Source of the DNA: Clavelina lepadiformis
Lineage: Eukaryota > Chordata > Ascidiacea > Aplousobranchia > Clavelinidae
Length of the DNA stretch: 64,000 bases
Assembly: GCF_947623445.1 (NCBI RefSeq)
Contig: NC_135240.1
Location: 10,230,001 to 10,294,000, forward strand
Reading direction: 5' to 3'
Part shown: piece after piece, positions 11,701 through 23,440 of the stretch
Numbering within the stretch: position 1 is the stretch's first letter
How the letters are laid out: each line of letters opens with the position of its first letter
Position numbers and translations under genes: made by a program
The notes under the pieces: generated by a model
Database searches by the model: none
Seen by the model: the letters and a program-made list of their open reading frames with translations, nothing else
What the model was told of the DNA's origin: nothing

Positions 11701-14323
11701 ACCAACATAAAGCTAATTTAGGCTTACTTAATGCAAAAAGTTCCAATTATACACTTAACAACGATATAATTATACCTATTATTCTTTCATTCTCTTTCTA
11801 TTTGATCCAAATACTCAGTCATCCCTATTGTTTCTGTTATTGTGATGTACTAAGAACCGCCATCTTCATCATAATTAAGCGACGAATTTGCATTTCTCAC
11901 CACTTATTTATAAAGCAATAACTGCTTAACCACTACATATTAGTATAAATCCTTTTACCAGTATATTTACTGACAACTACTCTTTGATTTATGGTTAACT
12001 TTTTTCTACTTTCCCCTCACTTTAAGTATTTCATTTAGTTAGTAAATTTTGCCTTGAAGGATTGCCACTTTCAGCTAACTAGAATAAAATTTGGTTAAAA
12101 GTTAACTGCTGTTTTGAATACAAAATACCTGCATTAAATAAACATTAAATGCATCAAAAAGTTCTTACTGAACCACAGGGTCCAAAATGGCATCTTCTGG
12201 AGCACTTGTGGTTACTAAAACATCCAAGACTTTTACCACATGTATGCTCACACAAAGTAACTTTTTCAGTGCATTTTAAGTTGTGAAAATTAGTCTTTCC
12301 ACAAGGACATGCCCTTACACCGCTTCTTGGACATTCATAACACTGACCTGGGGCATGACAACTCTGTGTAGATGAATAAAATACGTTGAAGACAGTGCGG
12401 AAGGGTAACTCAAATGTATTAACAGCAACTTCTGATTCTGAGATCACCAACAGTGTTTTCAAATGAATTCATCAAACCTTTTCACATTTATGGAATCCAC
12501 ATGAAAGTAGTTTGTCACAGACTTTCCCGCAATTCCAGTGAGGTTCACTGCATGGTCTAGTTTGCTTCTCTGCACCACACGTACAATCTTGAATGCTTGT
12601 TTGGGTGCAGGGTGTGCATTCATCACTGTGACACACCGACTAGATAGGAAAGTATTACTCATATAATAAACATTTTAGTCCAGTTGTAATCTTTTAGTGA
12701 TAGCATATCATAACAGATTTTCATACCAGGCCTACTTCCTTTTTTGTACTAGCTAAATATCATAAATTTCATAGAAAACAAATACCAATTTACTTAAAAA
12801 TATGATATTAACTTAATGACAAAACTTATGTTATTTGCAAAAAAATTCTTCAAGTTCAACAGAAATGCACAGCAACATTGTTATAAGTGCTTTTCATTCT
12901 CACCTCACACTTATGTTTGTTGCATGACAAAAGTTTACCACAGATTTTTCCACATGACCATTTCCCACTGCCACATCTACGAGAGGCTGGCTTTTGTTTG
13001 CCACAGTGACATCTCAACTGAACAGTTTGTGGACATGGTGGACAAGGACCTACAAATTAAATATAAAATAAAGAAAAATACATTCTATACCTTTGCATTA
13101 CATTAAAGCAAATCTACATACTTCAGTTCTGGCTTAGTAGCACAAACCTGGGTGGCATAGTAACAGACAATGATGACCACAAGGTGGATTTTTAAGAAGT
13201 TTGTTGCAAGTGTTACCACAAGAATGCGGTAAAAGCCATGGGTCAGGTGAAGGGTTTTTCTCAGCTCCACAAAAACAGTAATAACCATCTGGACATTTGC
13301 TCTTAGGATATTCATTTCTAAAAATGCGTACCATCAAAAAATAATAAGGAGATCACATTTGTGCAGTATTACAGGTACATATAATACATTGACAGCACAT
13401 TTCTTACCTACACTTAGGGCAATACCAAGGTAGATCTTTATTGGGAAAATATTCATCTGATAGAAGTGTGGCTTGTGCAACACCTTGGAGTACCCACTGC
13501 TTGATGCACTTCAAGTGAAAAATTGCAAAACATTTCTCACAACTCCATGTCTGATAAAATAAAGGTATTCTGAAGATATGTATAATTAAACTGGTGCATG
13601 TAAAGTACGTATGGTCAAATGAGGAGAAAAGCAAAAGTATCAAAGTATTCCAAGAAAATATGTGCTAGCTGCTGTCTCAACAAACCTCATTCTGTCGCTT
13701 TACAGTTGAAATGCATACAAGACAAGTAATTGCACCCGACTGGCAGCACTCAGTCAGATACTGAGTGGTTATGCCAAGATGTGTTTCATCATGATTATAA
13801 TCACCATTTGTTATATTAGCCTGTGTTGGATGAGAACCTGGACATGAAGAAATGAAGTAATAATCAGCTGATAGGATCAAAAATTAATTGAACTTGAGGT
13901 ACACTGTCAGTGCAATAAGTTTACTAGGCTAGGTTTATTTACCTTTGTATGATTTGGTAAGTTGTGACAAAATATTTGTGTCATCTATGTCCTCTTCCTC
14001 TGAAGAAGACTGGTAGCAATCCTCAAAACTTTGCAAAATCTTTTTTGCATTCTATCGAACAAGCATTCATAGTGGAAATATTTCAGGAAAAGTTCCTAAT
14101 TTACTTCAGTTGATTAAGTTGAACAGACGATAGGTGGTCGAAGATAATAGTAGTAATAGTAGATAATGGTATGTTATAACGTCAGAAGCAATCTTTCTTC
14201 TGCGATTGCTTAAAATCCTTACATAAAATCATACACTCAATATTACACAGACCTTTTCATGCTGTTCACTTGTATCTCTAAATCTTAGTTCTGCTGATAG
14301 TTGATCATGTCCTCTCAAACCAC
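8787..14323 (-). CDS. NFXL1: NFX1-type zinc finger protein NFXL1, 18 exons, first exon not found
   Basis: Exons, 5' to 3': 14323-14253, 14051-13943, 13837-13686, 13550-13408, 13317-13148, 13049-12904, 12639-12478, 12363-12169, 11246-11115, 11022-10932, 10854-10752, 10630-10537, 10435-10361, 10269 to about 10018 (alternatively 9988), 9863-9697, 9555-9373, 9246-9160, 9041-8787. Splice phases agree. The product of about 860 residues has an acidic SSSEEED segment, a RING-like finger (CLVC...CPKC) across exons 3-4, then many Cys/His NFX1 repeats of the CHPG.CPPC kind. It ends with a charged coiled coil and a C-terminal membrane anchor ([20 protein letters not shown]). Human NFXL1 has the same order and a similar length (about 911). 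The family acts in nuclear or membrane-linked regulation and its exact substrate is unclear. The most upstream exon has no in-frame Met, so the start lies further up. Confidence 0.93.
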
Positions 14324-14483
14324 CTACAGTAAATCAGAAAAAATTGTATCGACTTGTAGTTGTTTCAATCACAAACACTGGTACTGTAAAAATGTAGTAG
14401 TAGCCTAGATGTAATACACAACGTTTGTGAGTTGCCTTACTCTTTTATTTCAAGTTTAAAAGGAAATGCAAACAGTCAGCCCG

Positions 14484-14702
14484 ATAGAAGTGGTTTGAGC
14501 GCTGGGTCCAGTGTTCGATAATTATGCAACTGTAGTATTCGATACTGACTGGCGCTACCGTTGTATTGCCTTTAGGCAAGACATTAAGGATGTTTGCTTC
14601 TACATGTTCAGTGATAATGGTGGAGAGTTCCAAATTAAGGCCTATGCCAAATTCAGCAAGTGGGTCTATCAAAAGTTGGACAAACACAAGCTTGGTAACT
14701 AG
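14484..14702 (+). pseudogene. Orphan coding-like exon, possible DUF829/TMEM53-like fragment
   Basis: A plus-strand frame of about 65 codons ends at a stop at 14700-14702. It contains DVCFYMFSDNGGEFQ, recalling the FS(D/N)NGG segment of DUF829 (TMEM53-like) proteins, followed by an amphipathic stretch KAYAKFSKWVYQKL. It has no Met start, a stop just upstream and no partner exons recognised nearby. It abuts a repeat copy on its right. It may be a lone exon, a truncated retrocopy or chance. The family guess is weak. Confidence 0.25.
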
Positions 14703-14706
14703 TGCT

Positions 14707-14927
14707 TGACCATGGTGGAAAGTGTGGCACACGTACGAGATTCATCAACATGCATTCCGTATATTTTACTCATCAAGCCGATTGATAATAAATAAAGAAA
14801 AACTGGTAGTTTGAACGTCAATTTATAATAAATGAACAAAGAATTAAGGCCTCAGTGCATGCCATCACGCAAAAATTTGTATCTTTGTACTATTTCCTGT
14901 TGCAAACTGCCGTACTTTCCGGTCTAG
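14707..14927 (-). repeat. Copy F of the ~230 bp inverted-end repeat family
   Basis: The reverse complement carries the family landmarks in order: GGAAAGTACGGCAGTTT, GTGATGGCATGCACTGAGGC, TTTATTATAAATTGACG, GTTGATGAATCTCG and CCACACTTTCCACCATGG. It is the only minus-strand copy found. GCTTGA lies just outside both ends, possibly part of a target duplication. Confidence 0.7.
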
Positions 14928-15247
14928 AGCTTGAGCAATCATTCATCAATCATAAATCATAAATCATTGTTAAGTTTAATTTATAAAAAACGTTTTCTTA
15001 GCTCGAGCATAAAAATTATGATACCCGACTAATGCCATAGGCAGATACAGGCTGGCACCATACAGTCATATCATATACAGCTTCCAGACTGGAAAGTTTG
15101 CTAAGTCATGTAAGTGATCGGGCGATAAAAATTAATTGTAAGTAGGCCTATAATAGTTTTGTTTCATGTTGCTGTGAGGGGGATTTCTCATCCAAGAACA
15201 GGCAACCTTCCTATCTAGTATAGCTTGAAACCGGTATTGCTGTATTG

Positions 15248-15466
15248 TCCCGACTGGATAGTATGGCAGTTTTTAATGAGAAATCGCGCAAGCAAACGCA
15301 TAAAATTTGGCGTGCACGAAAGCTCCGATTCTTTGTTGATTTATTATAATTTGACGTTCAAATAACCAACTTTATTTGTTAATCGGAATAAAGATAACAA
15401 AACAATTCGGTGTGAACGCTGATGAATCTCCTGCGTGCTGCAGCTGCCAAATTTTCCACTATGGGA
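15248..15466 (+). repeat. Copy B of the ~230 bp inverted-end repeat family
   Basis: Begins CGACTGGATAGTATGGCAGT and ends near TTTTCCACTATGGG. It has the internal TTTATTATAAT tract and GCTGATGAATCTCCTGCGTG. A further stray left end (AGACTGGAAAGTTTGCT) lies at about 15088, suggesting partial neighbouring units. Confidence 0.7.
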
Positions 15467-15844
15467 TTAGTAAGATACCGTACCTGGAACGCTGCTGGCA
15501 GTGCCTCTGCCTCTTGAAAGAGGTTTTTGAGATATTCCCTTCTGAGATCTTTGTGTTCCCCTTCCCCGCCCTCGCTTTTGCCATGCCTTTTCCATTGTAT
15601 CACTGTGTCTGTGTAAAGCTAGTTCAAAACAGTCGCCTTTACGCTAACGTTGCAATAGATCATGATTCTAAAGCTTACCCAAAACTTCACGTTGAGGTTG
15701 GGCCTTTGCGAGCTTCGGGTGTGGGTTGACAGAAAAGCAACAGAACAGAGATAGGTTTACAATAGCAGTTTTAACTGAGCTCACGTTAAAATTTCTCATG
15801 ACGTCACCAATGGCAGACTGCCGATTACATTTTTTACAGTACAC

Positions 15845-15985
15845 CTGAAGAAGCAAGCTTATGCTTGCGAAAGCTCGTGTCGAAAAATATAACGTTAACC
15901 TTAAAAGTGCCAAAATATATTCTGTTTCTTATTTTACTTTAAAATTTGGCTAACACGGTTCAGACAACATCAACTGCTGATTTTA
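15845..15985 (+). repeat. Stem-motif repeat, half-element copy
   Basis: CTGAAGA (15845-15851) is followed by GCAAGC-TTAT-GCTTGC (a perfect 6-bp stem), then GAAAGCTCGTGTCGAAAAAT, AAAAGTGCCAAAATATAT and AACACGGTTCAGACAACATC. The same order is found in the right half of the foldback at 55821-56011. No protein is encoded. Confidence 0.65.
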
Positions 15986-16188
15986 AGTAGCACCCTGCTA
16001 TTGGTGACGTCACGTAGTTTCTGATTAGTCGGACATTTATTTTTTGACTTGTCAAAAAAGTCAAAATCTGGTCAAAACTTATGTTTAGCACAAAAATTAT
16101 CAAAAAAAATTAAGGACTAAATCCACAAATGCAGTGGTTTTAAGCAGCTGCTGCCAAAAATAAGTACAAAAATACACAAATTCGTTTT

Positions 16189-16241
16189 ATAAAAGCCATG
16201 ATGTTCGTCATTTTATTTATGACGAACATTACGGCTTTTAT
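16189..16241. repeat. Near-perfect inverted repeat (hairpin) with ~23-bp arms
   Basis: The left arm ATAAAAGCCATGATGTTCGT and the right arm ACGAACATTACGGCTTTTAT are complementary apart from about two positions, with a short AT loop. A smaller perfect hairpin, TTTTTTGAC-TT-GTCAAAAAA, lies about 150 bases upstream. Confidence 0.75.
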
Positions 16242-19164
16242 TACGTCACCATATAGGCCTAACTATGGGCATCATTCTGTGTGTTTGAAAAGTGTTTATA
16301 CAGTACAATGTTTTGTGTGATCGGTAAGTAAGCTTATAAGAAAAGCGTACAAAAAAACAAAAATATTTTCCGTTAAATAAGTCAATGCTAGGCTTACCAT
16401 TAACGTGTGATAAATATATCAATTAATGTAATATAAAATTGTGTACGACATAGAATTCTCGTCTATCGAATCAGCGAAGCATAACACTTTGTGACGTAAT
16501 TGATGCTTCCCCTGTGCGTGCATTTTGATTTATTCAGCCCTTTTGGTTTCTACGTTCAACGCCGCAACATGTCTTTGTGCTGTTGCTGTCACAATGTTCT
16601 ATCTTGATTTATTCGTTCAATGAAACTTCAATATAACCAGTTTATACAGTTGTCGAGGTGTACAATTAATTCTAAGATTAAGAGAAGCGAAACAACGACC
16701 TGAGACTCATTTATCATCGAGGACATACAACAATTCTACAGACAAACTTTGTAATTGAAGTGGTCGTCCTTACAGGCTAAGGAACGATAAACAATCATTT
16801 CATTACAAACGTATTTTACCCATGAATGTTATTGCTAAGCTTCAGCTGAATTTTCGTGGATACTTGCGCTTGCGCCAATTTGTTAAGAAAATTTTTTTAG
16901 GTTAAAATCTGTCTAACATTTCACTTTTTAGGTAAACATTTTTCGTTTTTCAGGCCAAAAAGTAATTGCCCTACTGATTAGTGATTAAGAGGCAGGGTCG
17001 TATTTTATTGTATAGTTTATTTTTTGTCATTGTCTGTGCGAGTGTGACGTAACGGTGACATGAGGAACGAAAAATAAAAAGCTAACCATTATTAGACCTG
17101 TATACTCAGTGTATAGTGTGATGGAATAACAATTACCGTAACAATTCCACCAGGAAACAATGAGCGGGAGAAGGCAGCAAAGGCCAAAGGCTTAAAACGT
17201 ACAAAAATAATGTAACCAAATGACAAAGATGAATAGGCTAATGGTTAGCACTGCTACTAAACCCTACATACAAGAAATAAATTTAAAAAAAATTACAACG
17301 GCGAAACAATGTTCACAAACACAAACATGTGTAAAAAGTTATATAAACTTGGATACCGAGGCAGTGCGGTAACTAGGCTACAAATAAACTGATAAAATAG
17401 ACTTGCATATAAATAGATACACTTAGTGACATGGTAATCAGAAGAAAGACTGTTATTGTTGTACAGCAGCTTGCTCTTTCTAAATAGCATTCGGCTATTA
17501 TTTAATGCTAAGTTGGTAATGTGTTACGCTAGGTTGTTGCTTATGACATAATGAACAGTAGACCATAATTCCTCGAGTAACATCCGGCTATTGGTTGCTA
17601 ATTGACAGCCTGGGATTTGTGACGTAGCAACAGGCTCCTGTTGGTGATGTAAGAAACAGCAGCCGGTGATCACTCGAGTAGCGTCCTACTGTTAGTTGCT
17701 GCTGAAAACTGGACAGCTTACAGTTTGTTTATGTCAAAGTTGTTCAAGACGTAAATATAATTTATGCTTGCCTTGCTTACACAACCAATCTACAAATATA
17801 TTCTTTTTTATAAACCAATGTACACTTTACTTGGAAAAAATCCACATTAGCTGATCACCTTTTTGCAAAAAACTAAACTGCTATTGATTACGTCACGAAC
17901 AGCAGCCTGTCAGTCACCAAGAAGCAAGCAATAACAAGGTGCTTTTGGAAAACAGCAGGATGCAGCAACGGTTCTTCTAGTTACGTCGCCTCTCGATTTG
18001 CTCCAAAGTCCAAGGCCTGATGGGCAGTGGCCATGTGGTCATCTAGGCGTTTGAAACTTTGAATTGTATATACACAGTTATTGTTGTAACATTTTGTGTT
18101 GATAAACTTATTCTATAGGCCTGCAAAGCAGTGTTGCCTATATATGTTAAGATTACATTTCTACATGCAGAAAATGAAGAGATAAAAGCTACTTTATCGG
18201 CTGCCACTATTTCATCAGAATCTTGCGATCACAACTTTTTTCACAGTATCTTATTAAGCTAACGTTAATGTTATAACATAGTAACCTAATCCTAACCTAA
18301 ATCTTTTTTCCAGTCTAAATCTATTTCCAATTAAACCCTAAATAGCTAAAATCAAGTTTTTGCATACTAATCTTTCTAACTTAACCATCTATCTTTAACT
18401 ATAAGCTGCGTGACCTACTTTCGGTGAAATAGTCTCTTTTTAATTTATTTCGCAATACAGTAGGATAGGATAGTATAGTTATCACAAAAAGACAGTGATA
18501 GACGTCCTGGCCTAGTCTAGATTGTTGACACCTTTGCTGTTGCAATCTATTTACTGCTGGTCAGCATAATGTAATTTAAAGATATCTTCAAGCTGTGCGA
18601 CTATACAAGCTAGCCATTTTCGAAATACAATAGAATCCGCTTAATAAATCCAATTTGCTTTAGGACAGAATTTTTACATAGAAAAATAGCCGGCCGACTA
18701 ACGTAAAAGCAAAACCTTTCACCTTTTCCGATACTTTTGTGACACCAAGCGCCAACATGAAATGGTTTACATGGCCTCGAGGAAATGCTGTTCAGGCAGA
18801 AAACGCCATGTTTAATAATTTTAGGGTTTTGCTCCAGCTAGTAGCAAACACACAAAACAAAAATCGCCGCCATAGAACATCATTATGACATTTATTAATT
18901 ATTTAAAATCCTAGCAAAAGTGTAACTTTTAGATTGATAAAGTTTTCATAGTTTTTTTGCTTTAAAGAATAGATAACGGTAAAGGCAGGTCTACTAGGCC
19001 TACATTTAATTCTGGCAGATAGCATCCTAAAAAAACGTAATTTTCGGTAGTCCTTTGTATAGAAACACAACCTAAAGAAATCTAAGCAAAAGTTTTCTAA
19101 GGTTGCTCGATGCAGGTTTATTTTTTACAAATCACTGTTGTGACGTTTATAACTTCATGAAAGC
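16242..19164. other. Intergenic, repeat fragments only
   Basis: No gene recognised. It holds a cluster of TGACGT-type motifs with AGCAGC or AGCAAC words (near 16000, 17630, 17890), an ATP-poor AT-rich stretch, and the solo end of a pogo-like element at 18626-18691. Nothing else stands out. Confidence 0.55.
18626..18691 (-). mobile_element. Solo end of the pogo-like element family
   Basis: TAGAATCCGCTTAATAAATC, then CAATTTGCTTTAGGACAGAA and GAAAAATAGCC, match the reverse complement of the right end of the element at 60695-61128 with scattered differences. Only this end survives. Confidence 0.6.
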
Positions 19165-19985
19165 TCAAAAACGTTTCGAATAAATAGTGTTTCGTTTACT
19201 CACAGTGTCAACATTCCTACGAGATTGGTAACTACCAACTACCACTGTTAACAGAATGACCACATGGCAGAGAAGTGAGATTGTTAACAACATCATAACA
19301 ATCCAGTATTTCGCAATTTCTAATTGGCATCGTTGACAAATAATTGGCGAAAACTTTTCTACTTCACAAGTATCTTTATTTCCATACAAGATTCCGCAAG
19401 CAGGTAGGTACCGTACCAGTTAACAAATCGATATGTCGATTACTTCCAGCATGACAAGCGCCTAGCAGAAGGTGTTGGGAATTTTCGAAATATAAAGATA
19501 ACTGTTTTTTTGTGTAATACCAAAATCAGTCAGTGTACGCAAAGCATCTATCATTCTATCACACTTTACTTTTAAAGTTTAAGTGTGTTTTTAAGTTTTA
19601 AAGTGTGTTACTCACCCTTAATTGTAAATTACAATAAACGACTTAACGCGTTCACATTTGTTTATAACGATATCTCAAACCAATGTAAATCTTGAATTGA
19701 AGTAGAATGAGTAGATCCCTGGTGGTGTAGAGTTGTTATTTTATCTCGTTATAATGGTTAGCATTTTATTTTTCGTCCCCCCATGGACAATGGCATCACA
19801 TGGAAAAGCTGTTTTAAAACTTGGACGTGCTGTATTAAGTTGTAGGCCTAACCCTAAGCCATATTGTACTCATTTCGCAAGCAACAGGATGTCCAAGGTG
19901 AAGAAAACAACACAATATTAGTGTGACAACCAACAGCTGGAGACCACGAAGTTAGACGAATGGCGAAGAATAATATATAATCAAT

Positions 19986-20014
19986 ACCGCAAGGCTTTCT
20001 TTCCGCCTTGCGGT
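19986..20014. repeat. Perfect 10-bp GC-rich hairpin
   Basis: ACCGCAAGGC, a 9-base pyrimidine-rich loop (TTTCTTTCC), then GCCTTGCGGT. The arms pair perfectly and are GC-rich in an AT-rich setting. It does not match the histone mRNA stem-loop. No RNA gene could be assigned. Confidence 0.7.
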
Positions 20015-20285
20015 TTAGATCGTTGTAGACGCGTAGTTACGGGTCAGATATAAGTTTGTTCGACAATACCAGTATTACTTCTCATACACTTACTTGACTA
20101 TTATTCCCTTTGCGTCATTTAATAATGTAGCCTAATATTCCCTTGTCGTAAAACGCAAATAGTTACCACGTCTGTCTAAAAGGTTTGATGACAACATTGA
20201 ACTAGAAAACATAAGCTTTCTTATTCGCTCTACTCTTCAGCTATAAAAACAAGTAAGATATGGAAGTTTAATATAGAAACGTAAA

Positions 20286-20430
20286 TCAATCAGCACTTTT
20301 AACCCGAGTACGCCAGAACACAATTGGAAATTGAAACGCTATAATGAAAACGCAGCTGAAGGCAATAAAAAAGCACCAAATTCCGTTTAGCGCCATAAAC
20401 TTGGGGCAAATGTTAAGGATAACAACTTTA
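20286..20430 (-). CDS. Possible terminal exon of a membrane protein, unassigned
   Basis: Minus-strand frame ending at a stop at 20286, preceded by a good pyrimidine-rich acceptor (TTTTTTGTTTGTTGTCACAG). It encodes KFMALNGIWCFFIAF and a following hydrophobic run ending in FWRTRVKSAD, like the last transmembrane segment and short tail of a multi-pass protein. A prominin-like tail is one idea but was not established. No upstream exon could be joined with a consistent phase. It could be chance. Confidence 0.22.
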
Positions 20431-20594
20431 CTGTGACAACAAACAAAAAACACAGCACATGTACCTTGGTGGAGATTTGTTACTATTTTGCGTTGCAAGT
20501 ATGAAAGCTTATAAAAACAATGGCAAGTCAAAGAGTAGTCATATATGAAGGCAATAAGTCTCTCAAACAGTGATAAAATGGTACAGCAAGCCAA

Positions 20595-22105
20595 TACTGT
20601 ACTGTTTTTGGCAATATTTTACAGATGACAGTGCAATACCAAGATCAAATATTACAATTATTAACAACCATATGCTCGCATATTTTAAATATCCCATTTA
20701 CCTGAAAAATTTTAAAACCTAAAAACGGTATTTCATTTAACAGATTTTGATTATTAAATTATGTCCATAATTAGCACATAAATTAGTATACTGTATATTC
20801 CTGTTTACCCCTTTCATGGAATTTGGTGGGTTTTAAAACAATTTCTTGGTATATATTGATTTTTTTAATTCAGTAACCACGTTGCTTAGAGACTAATTAA
20901 TAATCCCCTTAAAAGTGGGGACAAAACGTCTTTGAGTCAATGATTAGTAATTACAGGATAGCTTTCCATGTGATTTAGTTGGTCCTACATTGACCACGAT
21001 TAGGAGTCAGCACATAATAACATTGGCATGACAAGTGGTAGTGTTCAAACTATTTACATAGTATACCATAAAGAAAACAAATAATAATACTGCACTACAT
21101 TGTTGTTGTGCTTTTGAAACGGTTTCAGATTATAAGATACTTACTAATAAAGTTTGTTGACACAAGTTTTACAACAACAATCAGATAAAACCACTTTATA
21201 AGTATGAATATCATAAAAAGAATTAAAATACTCTGTTATGTGGCGAGTGCGGGGAAAACAACAGAAGAAACACGTGTTATCAAAACATTTCATTCAAAAT
21301 GCATTCTATGTTTTTATACATGTAAAGCAACAGTTGAACAACAATTGAAAACAGGCTGATTAATTATAATTGCTTACAGTAAAAAGAAAATTAAAAAGGT
21401 ATAACAAAACCATGATATGATATAGTCTTATCAGAAATATTTTTGTGTTACATATCTGTAATATAACCTTCATATCACATGAGATTTAGCCCCAAATGTT
21501 ATGATGCGGAGAAAATAAACCTAAGAAAGGTAATGCCATTGTGAGAGTGGTAAAGTTTTTCCACCAGACAATGTGTGTATTTCAAACACCTTGAATGAAA
21601 ACACCCTTGAGAAACAGGCATTTGTGACAAAAAATACACAAATATGGTAAACAAGTTAGTATCTTACAGAGTAATTCTCAATGACATAATTAATGAAATG
21701 CTGACTGGGATTTAATATTTTATGATCATCCCATTATATAAAGGATAAAACCATAAGTAGAATACTGTGTAGTAGGAAGGCAGTAGAGCGTTTAAAATGC
21801 ATTTTACAAACTTTTACTGCAGTCTATTCACTTTGTTATTTTAGTACTGCAAACATAAAATTAAAGCAGCATAAATGCCATTTGAACTGACATGGAATAC
21901 ATTTTACGAGCATGCTTAGATATTATCGTTATACTGTATATATGATCAAGCAAAATTAATAAAAAATTACTATTGATCACATTTATACACAAACCACAAA
22001 AATCATGAAGAAAAATATTCAATGTTAAAAACATCTAAAAAACTAATTATGCACAATACATAATACCTGAAGAATCTAATTAATAAAAAAGTAAAACGCT
22101 AGTCC
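20595..22105. other. Probable 3' UTR and flank of the FAM171-like gene
   Basis: AT-rich sequence without a recognised gene or repeat. Its position directly after the minus-strand stop at 22106 suggests at least part is 3' UTR. Confidence 0.4.
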
Positions 22106-23440
22106 TCAGTCCTCACCTACTGGAGAAACTGGAACTCTGACTGATGGATCTAAAAATACAACAGGTCTGTCTTCCCTCTGCTCCCATAAACTGAGTTTTC
22201 TACCGTCAATTTCACTCGAGTTTGACCTTCTTAAGTTTGACCTTGATGTTGGTATTCCACTATCTCTCCAATCTTTGGATTGTAAACTTTTGTCTCTAAA
22301 GACACTGTCAGACTCAGGGCTTCCATCACTTAGGATCTGCTCATCGGCATTTCTGTCCAATTGGCTTGATTTGATCAATTTTGTTTTGCCAGGGTGATTA
22401 TGCTCCTGGCAATGTAGTAAAGGATCTTGTTCATTTGACACATCAATAAAGGAATGCCTTAGTGGCTCGTGATATATTTCATCAAGTGGCACAAACCACG
22501 CTCTAGGATGACCATACGCATCCAAAGGCAGGGACGACGTCACACCATCAGGAGATACCAGACTTTGACTTGAAGCAATAGACACTGGGAAACTTCTTTC
22601 ATCCTGATTTTTATGATCTTCTTCATTGTTAATATCGACTTCAGCTAAAGCATCAAAATCAGCTTGAAGATTCTCAGCACAAAGGTATGGATCAAGTAAA
22701 TTAGAATCAGCAGTGCCGTACATATAATTTGATGATATGGGTAGCTTAGCAAGTGATGACACAGTGTCATGTGTTGTAACCCAATGAGTTCCATCAGAAG
22801 AAAGTGGTGACGTGACATAATATGACGAAGTTCCCAATTTCAAATCACAATGTTGTGTGTTATGCAAAGTTTTCAAAGTCTTTAAGCATAACTCTTCAGG
22901 TTTAGTGACCGAATTTGGCTGAGCAATAGCACTACCAGATATAATAGATTGTGGTGATAAGACTAAAGTACCACTAGATCCACCACCACTTTTCACAGCT
23001 GGGGTGCTTGTCACCAACAAAGTTTTTGCTTTATTGATAGCAACATCTTCCTTGTCAGAGTTCCATTTTGAGTCTACTTTCTCATGTTCAAGAAGTGTTT
23101 TGCTTGATCCATTTTTTTGTAAAACTACTTGAAGCCCTAAATTTTCATTGGCGTTACTGTCAACCAGAGTACTGCTAAGGCCAGTTGTTGATGTGGATTT
23201 TGAAAAGCATTGTGTTTGCTCGCATCTTCTTAGACCTTTTTTTGATTTACGACAAAACTTTATGCAAAATACTAGAATTACCATACAAAGGAGCACAATA
23301 AAAATCAAACAACAAACACCGAGAATGATACAGAGCAGTAATGAGTTATCTAGAAGAGCATTTGTTGCCAGGTTTGTTGTGTCATCAAGGTTAGCAGCCG
23401 TTGGCATCACATCAGCATCACCAAACCCAGAAAATGTCAT
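22106..23440 (-). CDS. FAM171-like single-pass membrane protein, cytoplasmic exon
   Basis: A 444-codon open exon. A short acidic N-terminal piece is followed by one strong transmembrane segment at 33-60 and a Cys/Lys-rich stop-transfer KFCRKSKKG. A long Ser-rich, charged cytoplasmic tail follows. The tail has AWFVPL at about 314-319 with RHSFID near 328, then DWRDSGIP, RRSNSSE and SLWEQREDRP near 417-426. From family knowledge, FAM171 proteins have a WFVPL...LRHSFIDL block and a C-terminal W(E/Q)xRExRPL box, which fits. FAM171 also has an N-terminal ectodomain that is absent here. The Met may be internal: an AG acceptor (CTGAAAG, exon then reading WPKM) lies 12 bases upstream, so ectodomain exons may lie at higher coordinates. 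I did not find them. Assignment is moderate. Confidence 0.6.
   Translation of the reverse strand: MTFSGFGDADVMPTAANLDDTTNLATNALLDNSLLLCIILGVCCLIFIVLLCMVILVFCIKFCRKSKKGLRRCEQTQCFSKSTSTTGLSSTLVDSNANENLGLQVVLQKNGSSKTLLEHEKVDSKWNSDKEDVAINKAKTLLVTSTPAVKSGGGSSGTLVLSPQSIISGSAIAQPNSVTKPEELCLKTLKTLHNTQHCDLKLGTSSYYVTSPLSSDGTHWVTTHDTVSSLAKLPISSNYMYGTADSNLLDPYLCAENLQADFDALAEVDINNEEDHKNQDERSFPVSIASSQSLVSPDGVTSSLPLDAYGHPRAWFVPLDEIYHEPLRHSFIDVSNEQDPLLHCQEHNHPGKTKLIKSSQLDRNADEQILSDGSPESDSVFRDKSLQSKDWRDSGIPTSRSNLRRSNSSEIDGRKLSLWEQREDRPVVFLDPSVRVPVSPVGED

Noticed and set aside
15845-15872. Hammerhead ribozyme: CTGAAGA, a perfect stem, then GAAA looks like the catalytic core.
   Set aside because: An extra A sits between the core and the stem. 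No stems I and III with a cleavage triplet could be found, and the copy at 55821-56011 has CCGA instead of CTGA. Kept only as a conserved stem motif.
19165-19389. A minus-strand frame with one strong hydrophobic segment and a GTGAGT donor, possibly a tetraspanin exon.
   Set aside because: No acceptor AG near its 5' side, only one membrane segment and no partner exons; too weak to list as a gene.
19733-19921. A 62-codon plus-strand frame with MASHGKAVLKLG ahead of the GC-rich hairpin.
   Set aside because: No homology recognised, and it contains the common TAGGCCTA word, which suggests non-coding repeat-like DNA.
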